DNA of 25,867 bases from Elysia marginata (taxonomy: Eukaryota > Mollusca > Gastropoda > Plakobranchidae): assembly GCA_019649035.1 (NCBI GenBank), contig BMAT01000929.1:359248-385114 (forward strand). The letters are read 5' to 3'. The notes beneath the pieces are model-generated. The model was not told where the DNA came from. It made no database searches and saw only the letters and a list, made by a program, of their open reading frames with translations. Positions 13,001 to 18,290 of the stretch are shown piece by piece (positions within the stretch are counted from its first letter, which is position 1; every line of letters starts with the position of its first letter). The translations under genes and the position numbers were made by a program.

Positions 13001-13929
13001 AATTTTCTGCTTGCAGCTTGCGCAAACTAACGTAAGTTGTCTGTAACATCTTTATCAGATTCTTGGAAAGGAATGTTAGTCCTACATGTACTAGGTTCAA
13101 ACAGTTTGAAACTTATTGCCAGCGATTATAACTAAAGAGTATACAGTGCCTAATCTACTATTGCTCTGAGCACTTTACATAGGTTCCCTGACAGGCCATT
13201 AGCAACCAAATTAACTTTTAAACTCACAAAGGAGTAGTAGATAGTGCTCATCACTCTAGTACACTGACAAGATTTTTCACTGCCAATAGCCTTGTACTCA
13301 TTTAATGACTGAGTACTGTGAGGAAATGTGCGTAAACGGCCTTTCTCATGGACTAGATGTTGGCCTGCTGAACGAGAGGCTGTAACCTGGACCTCTTGGC
13401 CCAAAAGCCAAGTGTCTACCACTAGACCATAACACCACAGCTCTGACCTTAATTAAATTCTGCAAATTCTGGCATTTTGTTTCAAGCAAATTCAATAAAA
13501 TCGATTTCATGCTAATAGGGTCATGCATTGTTTTCGTCATTGAAAGTAAAACTTTGAAGTTAATGCATATTTGCATATTTGTTACAGAACAAAATATTTC
13601 TGCATTGTATATCACATAATAAGCAGGAACCTTTTTCCATATTTGTTGAGGGTTATATGATAGTTTTGTTTTGTTTTGTTTTCTTCCATTTACTTAAATC
13701 TGATAGAGTGACACATGTAACATTAAACTAAGATTGTCTCTTCCATCCTCCCTCCCCCCCCCCTTTTTTTTTCAGTGATCGCCGAAGGCCAGAGCGCCTG
13801 CTAAGTCGTTTGAAAAGCTTTTCTGAGGACAAAAGTAGCTGGAAGGTCATAATCATACGCAATCCAAAAGGTCCTGATAATGGGAAAGGTTTCCAACCAA
13901 GAACACCACTGAGTCCACCTGCTTCTTAA
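934..13929 (+). CDS. CSDE1: Cold shock domain-containing protein E1 (UNR), 3' portion, 13 exons
   Basis: This is the joined CDS of exons 934-1094, 1849-2059, 3535-3701, 3925-4096, 5166-5309, 6531-6666, 6961-7082, 7936-8108, 8970-9096, 11400-11508, 12472-12662, 12868-13031 and 13776-13929. The exon phases agree throughout and give 676 residues in one open frame ending in TAA. Every intron has GT..AG borders. CSDE1/UNR is a cytoplasmic RNA-binding protein that controls mRNA translation and stability; the family has five canonical cold-shock domains alternating with four non-canonical ones. Canonical RNP1/RNP2-like pairs are visible at residues 84-87/97-99 (FGFI..FFH), 247-250/260-262, 412-415/425-427 and 572-575/586-588, corresponding to CSD3, 5, 7 and 9. 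A SUZ-C-like motif lies near residues 650-665. Vertebrate CSDE1 is about 800 residues, so roughly the first 120, including CSD1 and the start codon, are upstream of the window. Identification is very secure; exact edges rest on splice consensus and phase only. Confidence 0.96.
1095..1848 (+). other. CSDE1 intron, 754 bp
   Basis: The donor is gtacag and the acceptor tttttttcctttaacag. The intron is AT-rich. Around 1305-1340 it contains a segment (aattccgattttttagcag...ttcttaag) resembling one at 5925-5980. The stretch 1535-1795 is somewhat less AT-rich and open on the minus strand (85 codons) but shows no domain, so I do not call a gene. Confidence 0.75.
1849..2059 (+). CDS. CSDE1: CSDE1 exon b: end of CSD2 and canonical CSD3
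   Basis: The acceptor is tttaacag|AGAT and the donor CGAAAT|gtaagt. The exon completes an Arg codon and ends in phase 0. It encodes residues 54-124. CSD3 is canonical: [17 protein letters not shown] with RNP1 FGFI at 84-87, then [12 protein letters not shown] with RNP2 FFH at 97-99, then the GDDVAFSI beta-strand at 113-120. The whole RNA-binding face sits in one exon. Confidence 0.96.
2129..2310 (+). mobile_element. LINE reverse-transcriptase C-terminal tail, decayed
   Basis: In the frame ending TGA at 2308-2310, the translation ends GGQRQAF...[25 protein letters not shown] neighbouring frame supplies GKVEGK just before it. This matches the pattern G.(V/I)EGKR.RGRQR...L...AEDRE.WK.MV.NV seen at the C-terminus of many metazoan non-LTR retrotransposon ORFs. 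At least one frameshift separates the two halves. The clade is unclear. The piece directly precedes, but does not continue into, the EN/RT fragment that follows. Confidence 0.5.
2369..3060 (+). mobile_element. CR1-like LINE fragment: endonuclease-RT linker and start of RT, frameshifted
   Basis: Consecutive frames read as a single diverged LINE ORF2 stretch. First comes [20 protein letters not shown] (from 2369), then a +1 shift into [17 protein letters not shown] at about 2481. An [13 protein letters not shown]-like stretch follows at about 2680-2780. [12 protein letters not shown] comes next (about 2856), then a one-base insertion and [13 protein letters not shown]. This order (TDTV.SYI.FCED, KPW, ITNYK, FYARF, KAAGPD.I..R.L) is typical of CR1/Rex-type elements between endonuclease and RT. 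At least three frameshifts or stops make it non-functional. Both ends are truncated. Confidence 0.8.
3535..3701 (+). CDS. CSDE1: CSDE1 exon c: non-canonical CSD4 (first part)
   Basis: The acceptor is atgcatag|AACAAAG and the donor AAAAGG|gtgagc. The exon enters in phase 0 and leaves after two bases of a Gly codon. It encodes residues 125-180. The segment [20 protein letters not shown] is strongly conserved with vertebrate CSDE1 ([12 protein letters not shown]...). It begins the CSD4 fold, which lacks the aromatic RNA-binding residues. Confidence 0.96.
3702..3924 (+). other. CSDE1 intron, 223 bp
   Basis: A short AT-rich intron with donor gtgagc and acceptor cttttttatttcag. No repeat or other element is recognised in it. 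Confidence 0.85.
3925..4096 (+). CDS. CSDE1: CSDE1 exon d: end of CSD4 and linker
   Basis: The acceptor is tttatttcag|ACTC and the donor GAGACG|gtgtgt. The donor is weaker than average, but only this end keeps phase 0 into the next exon. It encodes residues 180-237. The segments [27 protein letters not shown] and [12 protein letters not shown] match the vertebrate CSD4-CSD5 linker, including the RRDKL.RATNI core. Confidence 0.95.
4097..5165 (+). other. CSDE1 intron, 1069 bp, mostly a MITE
   Basis: The donor is gtgtgt and the acceptor ttatttttaaatttccag. About 763 bp of this intron is the TA-flanked inverted-repeat element at 4332-5094. Outside it only AT-rich sequence is seen. Confidence 0.85.
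4332..5094 (+). mobile_element. pogo/Tigger-like MITE with 23-bp terminal inverted repeats
   Basis: The left end reads CAGTAGTATCCGGTTAAACG and continues CAC. The reverse complement of the right end (5072-5094) is identical over 23 bp except one C/T difference. TA dinucleotides flank both ends (4330-4331, 5095-5096), as expected of a Tc1/mariner/pogo target-site duplication. CAGT termini with GTTAAACGCAC-like subterminal sequence resemble pogo/Tigger elements. Near both ends the motif GTGCGTT/GTGCATTTAT recurs (about 4378, 4395, 4972, 4990, 5056, 5073), which may be transposase-binding repeats. No transposase ORF remains, so it is non-autonomous. The strand is arbitrary. Confidence 0.85.
5166..5309 (+). 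CDS. CSDE1: CSDE1 exon e: canonical CSD5
   Basis: The acceptor is tttccag|GGAATC and the donor GACCAG|gtgagg; the exon is phase 0 on both sides and 48 codons long. It encodes nearly the whole CSD5: [19 protein letters not shown] with RNP1 YGFI at 247-250, then [10 protein letters not shown] with RNP2 FFH at 260-262, and the ELQFTV strand. Being symmetric (0-0), this exon could be skipped without a frameshift. Confidence 0.96.
5310..6530 (+). other. CSDE1 intron, 1221 bp
   Basis: The donor is gtgagg and the acceptor tttttattgaag. No confident gene or element is seen. The part at 5858-6005 (cagacctgcc ... ccgattttttag ... cagtttttcttaag ... attgcatgc) resembles pieces of two other introns and may be a dispersed repeat. 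Confidence 0.7.
5858..6005. repeat. Possible dispersed unclassified repeat
   Basis: It shares CAGACCTGCC at one end and a TTATTGCATGC / GTGCATGCTTTATTG-type end with 10573-10668. It also shares CCGATTTTTTAG plus CAGTTTT(T)CTTAAG with 1305-1340. The order of shared words suggests one low-copy, diverged family, but the similarity is short and was judged by eye. Confidence 0.35.
6531..6666 (+). CDS. CSDE1: CSDE1 exon f: CSD5-CSD6 linker and start of CSD6
   Basis: The acceptor is attgaag|GATCC and the donor AATCAAG|gtattg. The exon enters in phase 0 and leaves with one base. It encodes residues 286-331. The segment [14 protein letters not shown] matches the vertebrate IRIKKLPKGTVSF stretch, and YIGTVDKEP matches FLGTVEKE. 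A lysine-rich linker follows, shorter than the vertebrate one. Confidence 0.94.
6667..6960 (+). other. CSDE1 intron, 294 bp
   Basis: An AT-rich intron with donor gtattg and an acceptor preceded by a long poly-T tract (6937-6950), ending aatttcaaag. Nothing else is recognised. Confidence 0.85.
6961..7082 (+). CDS. CSDE1: CSDE1 exon g: non-canonical CSD6
   Basis: The acceptor is tttcaaag|GCAAA and the donor GATAAG|gtttgt. The exon completes a Gly codon and ends in phase 0. It encodes residues 331-371, including [20 protein letters not shown] and HFGDK. This matches the vertebrate DGIIAYDDCGVKLTI..QAKDV...GDKVEF segment of CSD6. Low vertebrate similarity in the first residues is expected of this linker. 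Confidence 0.94.
7083..7935 (+). other. CSDE1 intron, 853 bp
   Basis: The donor is gtttgt and the acceptor ttttttatccag. The intron is strongly AT-rich, with a poly-T run at about 7795-7809 and a short (TA)n tract at about 7901-7916. No gene or mobile element is recognised. Confidence 0.8.
7936..8108 (+). CDS. CSDE1: CSDE1 exon h: end of CSD6 and start of canonical CSD7
   Basis: The acceptor is tttatccag|ATTGA and the donor CATTTCAG|gttttt. The exon enters in phase 0 and leaves after two bases of a Ser codon. It encodes residues 372-429. CSD7 begins [20 protein letters not shown] with RNP1 YGFI at 412-415 and EVFFHFS with RNP2 FFH at 425-427. The vertebrate counterpart (GYVATLKDNFGFIETANHDK) is almost the same. 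Confidence 0.96.
8109..8969 (+). other. CSDE1 intron, 861 bp
   Basis: The donor is gttttt, which is weak beyond GT, and the acceptor is tttttacttgcag. The intron is AT-rich with several T homopolymers (for example about 8387-8398 and 8500-8511). No gene or element is recognised. Confidence 0.8.
8970..9096 (+). CDS. CSDE1: CSDE1 exon i: end of CSD7
   Basis: The acceptor is acttgcag|CTCAT and the donor GCAGAT|gtaagt. The exon completes Ser 429 and ends in phase 0. It encodes residues 429-471. [20 protein letters not shown] and [10 protein letters not shown] align closely with vertebrate FSGDVDSLELGDMVEYSLSK and KVSAEKVNK. The intron therefore splits CSD7 right after the FFH motif. Confidence 0.96.
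9209..9960 (-). mobile_element. CR1/L2-like LINE 3' end (RT C-terminus, 3' UTR and tail)
   Basis: On the minus strand, about 9915 down to 9466 is open and reads as the C-terminus of a CR1/L2-type RT. It contains [20 protein letters not shown], then [29 protein letters not shown] and [13 protein letters not shown], then a stop. These match LHWLPV..RI.YK, PY.P.R.LRS, YGDRAFS.AAP.LWN.LP and FK..LKT.LF. Below the stop the 3' UTR ends in a 'gcgctatataaatata' tail and an ATT/AAT microsatellite (9209-9234). A stop upstream of 9915 ends the readable frame. It is 5'-truncated and opposite to the host gene. Confidence 0.85.
10214..10484 (+). mobile_element. tRNA-derived SINE with 11-bp target-site duplication
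   Basis: The body spans 10225-10473. It is flanked by perfect direct repeats GTTGCCCATGA at 10214-10224 and 10474-10484. The head is tRNA-like: A box TAGCTCAGTAGG (10236-10247) and B box GGTTCGAAACA (10280-10290), about 33 bp apart, suitable for RNA polymerase III. Downstream, a central segment (GTGTCAGTATAATGTGACCG, about 10328) is shared with the element at 17739-18050. The 3' end is 'aatacccttcaatctatc'. The intact duplication shows that the copy is complete and not very old. Confidence 0.9.
10573..10668. repeat. Possible dispersed repeat with ATTACGG hairpin
   Basis: Starts cagacctgcc as at 5858. It contains ATTACGG-tttg-CCCGTAAT-like pairing (10587-10605) followed by attacgggttatgggtaat, and ends in gtgcatgctttattg. 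The arrangement of short inverted words suggests a MITE-like or SINE-like relic, but no flanking duplication or clear termini were found. Confidence 0.35.
11400..11508 (+). CDS. CSDE1: CSDE1 exon j: non-canonical CSD8 (first part)
   Basis: The acceptor is tttcttag|GAGATT and the donor GATGAAG|gtctgt. The exon enters in phase 0 and leaves with one base. It encodes residues 472-508. [20 protein letters not shown] aligns with the vertebrate IYSGKVIRPLRSVDPTQTEYQG segment that opens CSD8. Confidence 0.95.
11509..12471 (+). other. CSDE1 intron, 963 bp
   Basis: The donor is gtctgt and the acceptor atttatctttatacag. A poly-T tract lies at about 11521-11540, just inside the 5' end. The remainder is AT-rich with no recognised gene or mobile element. 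Confidence 0.8.
12472..12662 (+). CDS. CSDE1: CSDE1 exon k: end of CSD8 and start of CSD9
   Basis: The acceptor is tttatacag|AGGGC and the donor GGACAA|gtgagt. The exon completes a Glu codon and ends in phase 0. It encodes residues 508-571: [20 protein letters not shown] and DDLVKFQVA (CSD8), then [20 protein letters not shown], which opens CSD9. It matches vertebrate GEVYPFGIVGMANKGDCLQKGESVKFQL. Confidence 0.96.
12663..12867 (+). other. CSDE1 intron, 205 bp
   Basis: This is the shortest intron in the window, with donor gtgagt and acceptor gtttctgcccttacag. It interrupts CSD9 immediately before the RNP1 tyrosine. Nothing else is recognised. Confidence 0.88.
12868..13031 (+). CDS. CSDE1: CSDE1 exon l: canonical CSD9 core
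   Basis: The acceptor is cccttacag|TATGG and the donor CTAAC|gtaagt. The exon enters in phase 0 and leaves after two bases of a Thr codon. It encodes residues 572-626. [20 protein letters not shown] carries RNP1 YGFI (572-575) and RNP2 FFH (586-588). [20 protein letters not shown] follows, matching the vertebrate [24 protein letters not shown]. Confidence 0.97.
13032..13775 (+). other. CSDE1 last intron, 744 bp, with a SINE
   Basis: The donor is gtaagt, and the acceptor has a long C/T tract (13745-13772) ending ttcag. A minus-strand tRNA-derived SINE lies at about 13153-13443. The remaining sequence is AT-rich with a (GTTTT) stretch near 13663-13681. Confidence 0.8.
13153..13443 (-). mobile_element. 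tRNA-derived SINE, minus strand, diverged
   Basis: Read on the minus strand from about 13443, the head is GCTGTGGTGTTATGGTCTAG and continues TGGTAG. It contains an A box TGGTCTAGTGGTAG (complement of 13416-13429) and a decayed B box GGTTACAGCCT (complement of 13378-13388). The 3' part ends in 'tatgtaaagtgctcagagc' (complement of about 13155-13180), a tail of the kind shared with LINE partners. The damaged B box suggests an old copy. No target-site duplication was found by eye. Confidence 0.7.
13776..13929 (+). CDS. CSDE1: CSDE1 last coding exon: C-terminus with SUZ-C-like motif
   Basis: The acceptor is tttttttttcag|TGATC; the exon completes Thr 626 and ends with TAA at 13927-13929. It encodes residues 626-676. 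[15 protein letters not shown] matches vertebrate [29 protein letters not shown] (649-665) fits the SUZ-C pattern (RxPxGPDxxxGF), also present at the CSDE1 C-terminus in vertebrates. The last 11 residues are Pro/Ser-rich and differ from the vertebrate ending. Confidence 0.97.
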
Positions 13930-14065
13930 AGTTGTGGCAAGAGCTCATCCAATGATTGGTCTTCACCACCTTTAGGGAAAACTCCCTATGCTGTGGTGTT
14001 ATTTATAAATGTGCATAGTCACTTTTTGTTTGAATTTTTTGTTTTTATCTCAGGCATTTGGTTTT

Positions 14066-14071
14066 AATAAA
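14066..14071 (+). promoter_or_regulatory. Proximal poly(A) signal candidate
   Basis: A canonical AATAAA lies 137 bases after the CSDE1 stop codon, followed by T-rich sequence. Use would give a short 3' UTR. Confidence 0.45.
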
Positions 14072-15985
14072 ATTTCTTTTATCTTGGCAAATTGCCTTAC
14101 TTGTCAGAAATTGTTTGGTTTTACACTCATGCAGGTATTTGGATTAGTTAGGTATCCTTTTTTTCTTCTTCATTCTTATTTTAGATTTCCTTTTTTTCTG
14201 CGCGACAAAGAATGTAGTACTATGCAACAATTATGTGTACACTTTATTCTTTGCGCATTGAAAACTTTCACACATCTTCATAGTAACAAATACAAAAGTT
14301 AAGGGGATTGTATCCTTCTAAACGAATAAGACTGTGCCTTGCTTAAGTATTTGCTTTAACTTTTATGTGGACATAGAAGCTTAAGCTATTGCTTGGTAAC
14401 AATCATAATGTGATATATATACACTGTGTTGTGTCCTCTTCAATGTTTCTAGTTCAGCTTGAAATTGTGGTAGGAGTGGTGGATGGGTGATGTGGAAGGT
14501 TCTCCATTAGTTTGAAAACGTTGTCATGTTGTTTGTGTTAGTCTTGTGTCAGATGTTTCCCTCTTTTTTTGTCTCTGTTGTTCAGTGGTAAATGTATGTG
14601 TGGCAACCCTTTAAAGAGGAAATTCTTTAAGTTTTCTAAGGCTTAGTTGTTTTTTTGTGTGTTTATACAAAGGAAAACGGAGAATAGATCATCTCTACAA
14701 TGTTGCTATATTGTATTTTTAATTAAAATGAAATCGGAAGACTTGTAATGCCTACGGTATATTTAGTAAAAATAGATCATATATGACAGCATGGAAATAG
14801 GTTAATACTTGTTATGTAAAGGTGTGACATATATACCTATACAAGGTACTCCTGTATACATGATTAGTTTTAGAAGAGGTTAAGAAAGTCTTTGAATCAT
14901 TACTAGGTATTAAGTCCAAAATTGTATAATGCATTGAAAAATATACGTTTAACTTTTTTCTCTGCTTTTAAGCTTTATCTCTTTTTGTAACAAAACATCT
15001 GATCTATCAGCCAATCTTATTTTGCAGTGAGTTCTGGCAGATAATGATTGACATTTTGTTTACCGTACCACCATACACAATTCACTTTATTTTCATTGAG
15101 AGGTCCCGAAGTTTAAGTTTGGCTGATGCCTTGACTTTACTTTCACTGATTGTACTATGGTTTATTTGAGAACACAGGTTCAAATTACCTTGAGGCCAAA
15201 GTATGTTCATTGTACTTTTTTACCCTTCTAACTTCTAAACATTTTACCCAGGCGTCTTTCACAGGCCGATAAATATTGATCAGGTGTGAAAATATAAATT
15301 TGCAGTGCTTTAGATAAAGACAAGCATTTTTAATAGTTTCTGTATATTGGGAATTGAAAATTACTTCTGTATGTCTTGTAACTTCTCATATTATCTTTAA
15401 TACCTGGAAATAATAGCGATAGGATTGTATGGTTTGTGACATAAGTCATTCGCACACATGACTTCAAAAGAAAAAACAAAAATAGAGAGTGTGCCTTTGT
15501 TCTCAAGCCTGTGCCTTTTCATGTAGATGACACTGCAGTTTCTTATCTTTTTCTTATACATGTATTAGGTTCTTTTTATTATTTTCGAGAATGTCAACGG
15601 GTTAGAATGATAGTAGAGTTTGTCAGTAGATTTCTCTAAATGTCACATCTAGTTTATCTCACCTACAAGTAGAAATGTATTTAACCTTTTGGCAAAAGAC
15701 TTAATGGGATGCATCTCAATGAAGTATTTGTGTGTTTTGTTATCATTGTGTCTCGTCAATTTTGTTTGCTATGAGATTATATAAGTTGGTATTATTTTTC
15801 TCTAAATGTGCTCATTGCAAACCACTTGAAACACAGTGGCTTACGAGCTATTTGTAAACTAACTGTGAAAGTTGTTGTAGGCTATTTCTCCTACCAACTG
15901 ATAGATTCCTTGTGGTTGAAGTTGTCTTGATAAAATCTAATTTATTTTTGCATTTACAGGGCAGGCAAGTTAGCGCCCAAATCAG

Positions 15986-16381
15986 TTGCTGTATTTAGTT
16001 TCAGTTATGAAGAATTGTTATTTTGTTGATTTAAAAAAGGTGAAGATAAAAGTCCTTGTGCCTTTTGCCTGTAAATGTGCTTTGGATATTACTTTCAGAA
16101 AACTGTTTGAGATCAAAGTAGAAGATCGCAGAGAATCTCTAAGTCATTTGTGCAATTTATGTGTAAAAAACATAAATTATTTGTGCAGCAATCTTGATTT
16201 TCTGGCTAGTCCAGTACATTTAGACAAACCACTTGGTATGAAGAAATTTATTGTTTATAATAGATGCTCTTTGGGCTGTAGGAAAAGACAACATCAAAAT
16301 AAAACTATTGAATGGAATTGTTTAAATCTTTTTTTGTTTATCAGCATAGAAGTGGCTATAGGTGACCATGCTGATGATTAA
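15986..16381 (+). CDS. Unrecognised 131-codon ORF with cysteine pairs, within CSDE1 3' UTR
   Basis: The open frame begins after TAG at 15971-15973. The first ATG is at 16007, giving about 124 codons from there, and it ends in TAA at 16379-16381. It contains FACKCALDITFRKLFEIKVE, then SHLCNLCVKNINYLC and RCSLGCRK. These CxC, CxxC and CxxxC spacings are reminiscent of small zinc-binding domains, but I cannot match a family with confidence. Codon bias toward AT is no different from the surrounding UTR, and no Kozak-like advantage is seen. It may be a TE-derived relic or a chance open frame in AT-rich DNA. Confidence 0.25.
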   Translation: MLYLVSVMKNCYFVDLKKVKIKVLVPFACKCALDITFRKLFEIKVEDRRESLSHLCNLCVKNINYLCSNLDFLASPVHLDKPLGMKKFIVYNRCSLGCRKRQHQNKTIEWNCLNLFLFISIEVAIGDHADD

Positions 16382-16398
16382 CTTTGCATGCTTGGCTC

Positions 16399-16399
<1 letters not shown>

Positions 16400-16442
<43 letters not shown>
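16400..16442 (+). repeat. (TAT/ATT)n microsatellite, about 14 units
   Basis: An uninterrupted trinucleotide run follows 'ggctct' and ends at 'atcatg'. It lies in the inferred 3' UTR, about 20 bases after the stop of the 131-codon ORF. It could be the A/T-rich end of a decayed retroelement, but no LINE tail precedes it. Confidence 0.95.
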
Positions 16443-16862
16443 CATGAATTTTTTAAATATTTTGTAATTGTTGAAAGCCTGATGTTTAATTGTATAGCAT
16501 GGTAGGAAGACTGGTTGTATATTTGTTTTCCTATTTTCTTGACTCAAAGGTGCTTTGTTAAAGTATTAAAAGTAAAAGTCAAAGGGCAAATGGATTTGAA
16601 TGTTTTAGAAAGTGGAATTGTGAGTTGTATAGTTGTGTTGAATGATTTTAACATAAGGAATAACAAGTTCGGCTGAGGCACAAGGACAGTTTTATTTGAT
16701 GCATACAATTTTGCAAGTTTTTATCTGGTATTTTGATGATAATGGCAGACAACAAAAATGCCATTTGACTTTGTATTATTACCAACTGGAACTAAGATGA
16801 CAACCACCATTCATCAGGAAGAAAAAACTTGTTAAGTTCTAACCACTTATGCTTACAAAAAC

Positions 16863-16868
16863 AATAAA
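16863..16868 (+). promoter_or_regulatory. Distal poly(A) signal candidate of CSDE1
   Basis: A canonical AATAAA is followed within about 30 bases by a GT-rich stretch (tgtttgcatttgttatcatt). This is the usual arrangement for a cleavage site near 16885. It is the best candidate for the main 3' end. Confidence 0.55.
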
Positions 16869-16885
16869 GTCATTTGTGGTTTTAA

Positions 16886-17738
16886 AAAAATGTTTGCATT
16901 TGTTATCATTGGTGTAATTAATCTTTTTTCTGTCTTAAAGGTACTTCTTAAACATGTTACAAAACTAAGAAATTTATCTAAGAAAAAAACAGTTTGAGTC
17001 TGTTTTGAAACTTAAAATTTTATAGATTTATTAATAATACATTAAAATTAATTTAACATATTAGTTTATGACATACCAGGGATTATAATAGTCCATTTTT
17101 TTTCAGCCAGAATCAGTGGTGGCAAGTTGTTTCTGTTAAAACTGAAAAAAATCAAATGATAAAAACAATGTTTATTTACTAAGCAGCCTTCCTTGGAAAT
17201 AAGCTCAAGGCGCTTCACATTACAGGTTCTAGAACCCCCAAACATAAGGCAGACACACAGTTGTTAAAGTCATAACAAACATGGATGCGAAATAATACAT
17301 GTATATAGTTATAGTATCCCCAAAAGCTGATAAAAATTGAAAGTGTAAATAGAAGTAAAATAATATTTGGTCACTTTAAAAGCTATTTGTATAAATGTTG
17401 TCTAATGTCTATATATAAAAGGTTATAAATTCTCAATATGCAAATACTCAACTTTGAAATAAACTATTTGTATTATCTTTAATCAAAATTAATAAGTTTT
17501 GTCTTATCGGGTATAATACCAGACAACCCTGAAAAAATATCACCCAGAAATGGTATTAAATTCAATTGTTTGAAAATATATAGGTTTTCAACTATCTCTT
17601 AAAACGATAACAACAATTTTGAGTTTTAAGCTCTCATGAAATTTATTCCTAATCTCTGATGTTTAAAAAAGAGTTTTCCAAATTTAAGTTTTGAACACGA
17701 AGTATTAACAAAAAATTGTTTTATTTGTGCAGCCCAAG
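16886..17738. other. Intergenic AT-rich sequence with a LINE-type tail
   Basis: After the inferred CSDE1 3' end the sequence stays AT-rich. One recognisable item is a minus-strand 'gtgaagcgccttgagctta' tail at 17185-17222. Another AATAAA lies near 17458. No ORF or exon is supported. Confidence 0.7.
17185..17240 (-). mobile_element. LINE/SINE-type 3' tail fragment
   Basis: On the minus strand this reads 'tgtgaagcgccttgagctta' and then 'tttccaaggaaggctgcttagtaaat', the standard 3' end of many CR1-like elements. It may be the distal end of the minus-strand LINE relic at 18058-18290, separated from it by the SINE insertion. The intervening 17250-17735 does not clearly encode the expected YGDRAF region. 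Confidence 0.5.
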
Positions 17739-18050
17739 ACCGGCCCTGTGGCCTAGCGGTAAGACACTTGCTTAGAGATCGGGAGGTGCGTGGTTCGATC
17801 CCGGCCGAGTCAAACCAAGGACTTTAATTTAAAAATGGTACATGTATTAGCAGCTGATCCGCCTAGTGTCTGGCAATATGGATATAGGGTTAAGTCTGGT
17901 CAGCCCCGTGTCAGGATAATATGACTGGGTGTGATGTATGCAAGCCCTCCTCACATCACAGTATGGCAGCACGCTTTCAATTGTGCCAAGCGCTGTCTCT
18001 GATATAACCTCGAAGTTGACTGGGACGTTAAAATTCAAACAACCAAACCA
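17739..18050 (+). mobile_element. tRNA-derived SINE, near full length
   Basis: The tRNA-like head has A box TGGCCTAGCGG (17749-17759) and B box GGTTCGATCCC (17792-17802), both near consensus. The body includes GTGTCAGGATAATATGACTG (about 17909), matching the core of the SINE at 10225. The 3' end is 'gactgggacgttaaaattca' followed by AAC/ACC-rich sequence, a common ending of molluscan SINEs. Flanks TTTGTGCAGCCCAAG (about 17725) and TTTGTGGACCTCAAAG (about 18053) may be a decayed target-site duplication. It sits inside or beside a minus-strand LINE relic. Confidence 0.85.
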
Positions 18051-18057
18051 ACTTTGT

Positions 18058-18290
18058 GGACCTCAAAGGTCTTGATGGCACACATCAAGTGACAAAGTTA
18101 GGTTGGGACAAATAGATCATGGAGACTTTGAGTGATAAAACGATGGATGCAATCTTATATATTATTCTTGATTTGATTGGGAGCCAGTGTTTCTTGTAAG
18201 TTCTCTAAGATGGGAGTAATGAGATGATTTTTTTTCTGTATTTAGTTACAAGCCTGGCAGCGTGGTTTTGAGCTGTTTTTTATAGGTGTT
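18058..18290 (-). mobile_element. CR1/L2-like LINE relic (RT C-terminal region)
   Basis: The minus strand reads, across two frameshifts: QNHAARLVTKYRKK (about 18262-18220), then HLITPILENL, then HWLPIKSRIIYKIASIVLSL (about 18195-18136) and KVSMIYLSQPNF. This matches the family order LQNAAARLVT...HITPIL..LHWLPI..RI.YKI....K.L....P.YL. The frameshifts and a stop at about 18089 make it inactive. It is a different copy from the one at 9209-9960, and here the retained part lies further 5' in the ORF. Confidence 0.8.

Larger units (their letters stand above)
13930..16885 (+). other. CSDE1: CSDE1 3' UTR (inferred extent)
   Basis: This is AT- and T-rich, non-repetitive sequence between the stop codon and the last good poly(A) signal. 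Candidate signals are AATAAA at 14066-14071, 16298-16303 and 16863-16868, plus ATTAAA variants. There are several TGTA-rich words but no strict TGTANATA Pumilio site that I noticed. An acceptor-like tttgcatttacag ends at 15960. A 131-codon ORF (15986-16381) and an ATT microsatellite lie inside. The length is an inference; shorter isoforms ending near 14090 are possible. Confidence 0.6.

Noticed and set aside
13150-13615. Overlapping minus-strand ORFs of 89-90 codons in the last CSDE1 intron
   Set aside because: They translate a tRNA-derived SINE (the A-box and B-box regions read through), not a gene.
14009-14302. 97-codon Phe/Leu-rich ORF just after the CSDE1 stop
   Set aside because: T-rich UTR sequence yields Phe/Leu runs by composition; no domain and no good start context.
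16356-16547. Minus-strand ORF with a poly-isoleucine run
   Set aside because: The isoleucines are a translation of the ATT microsatellite.
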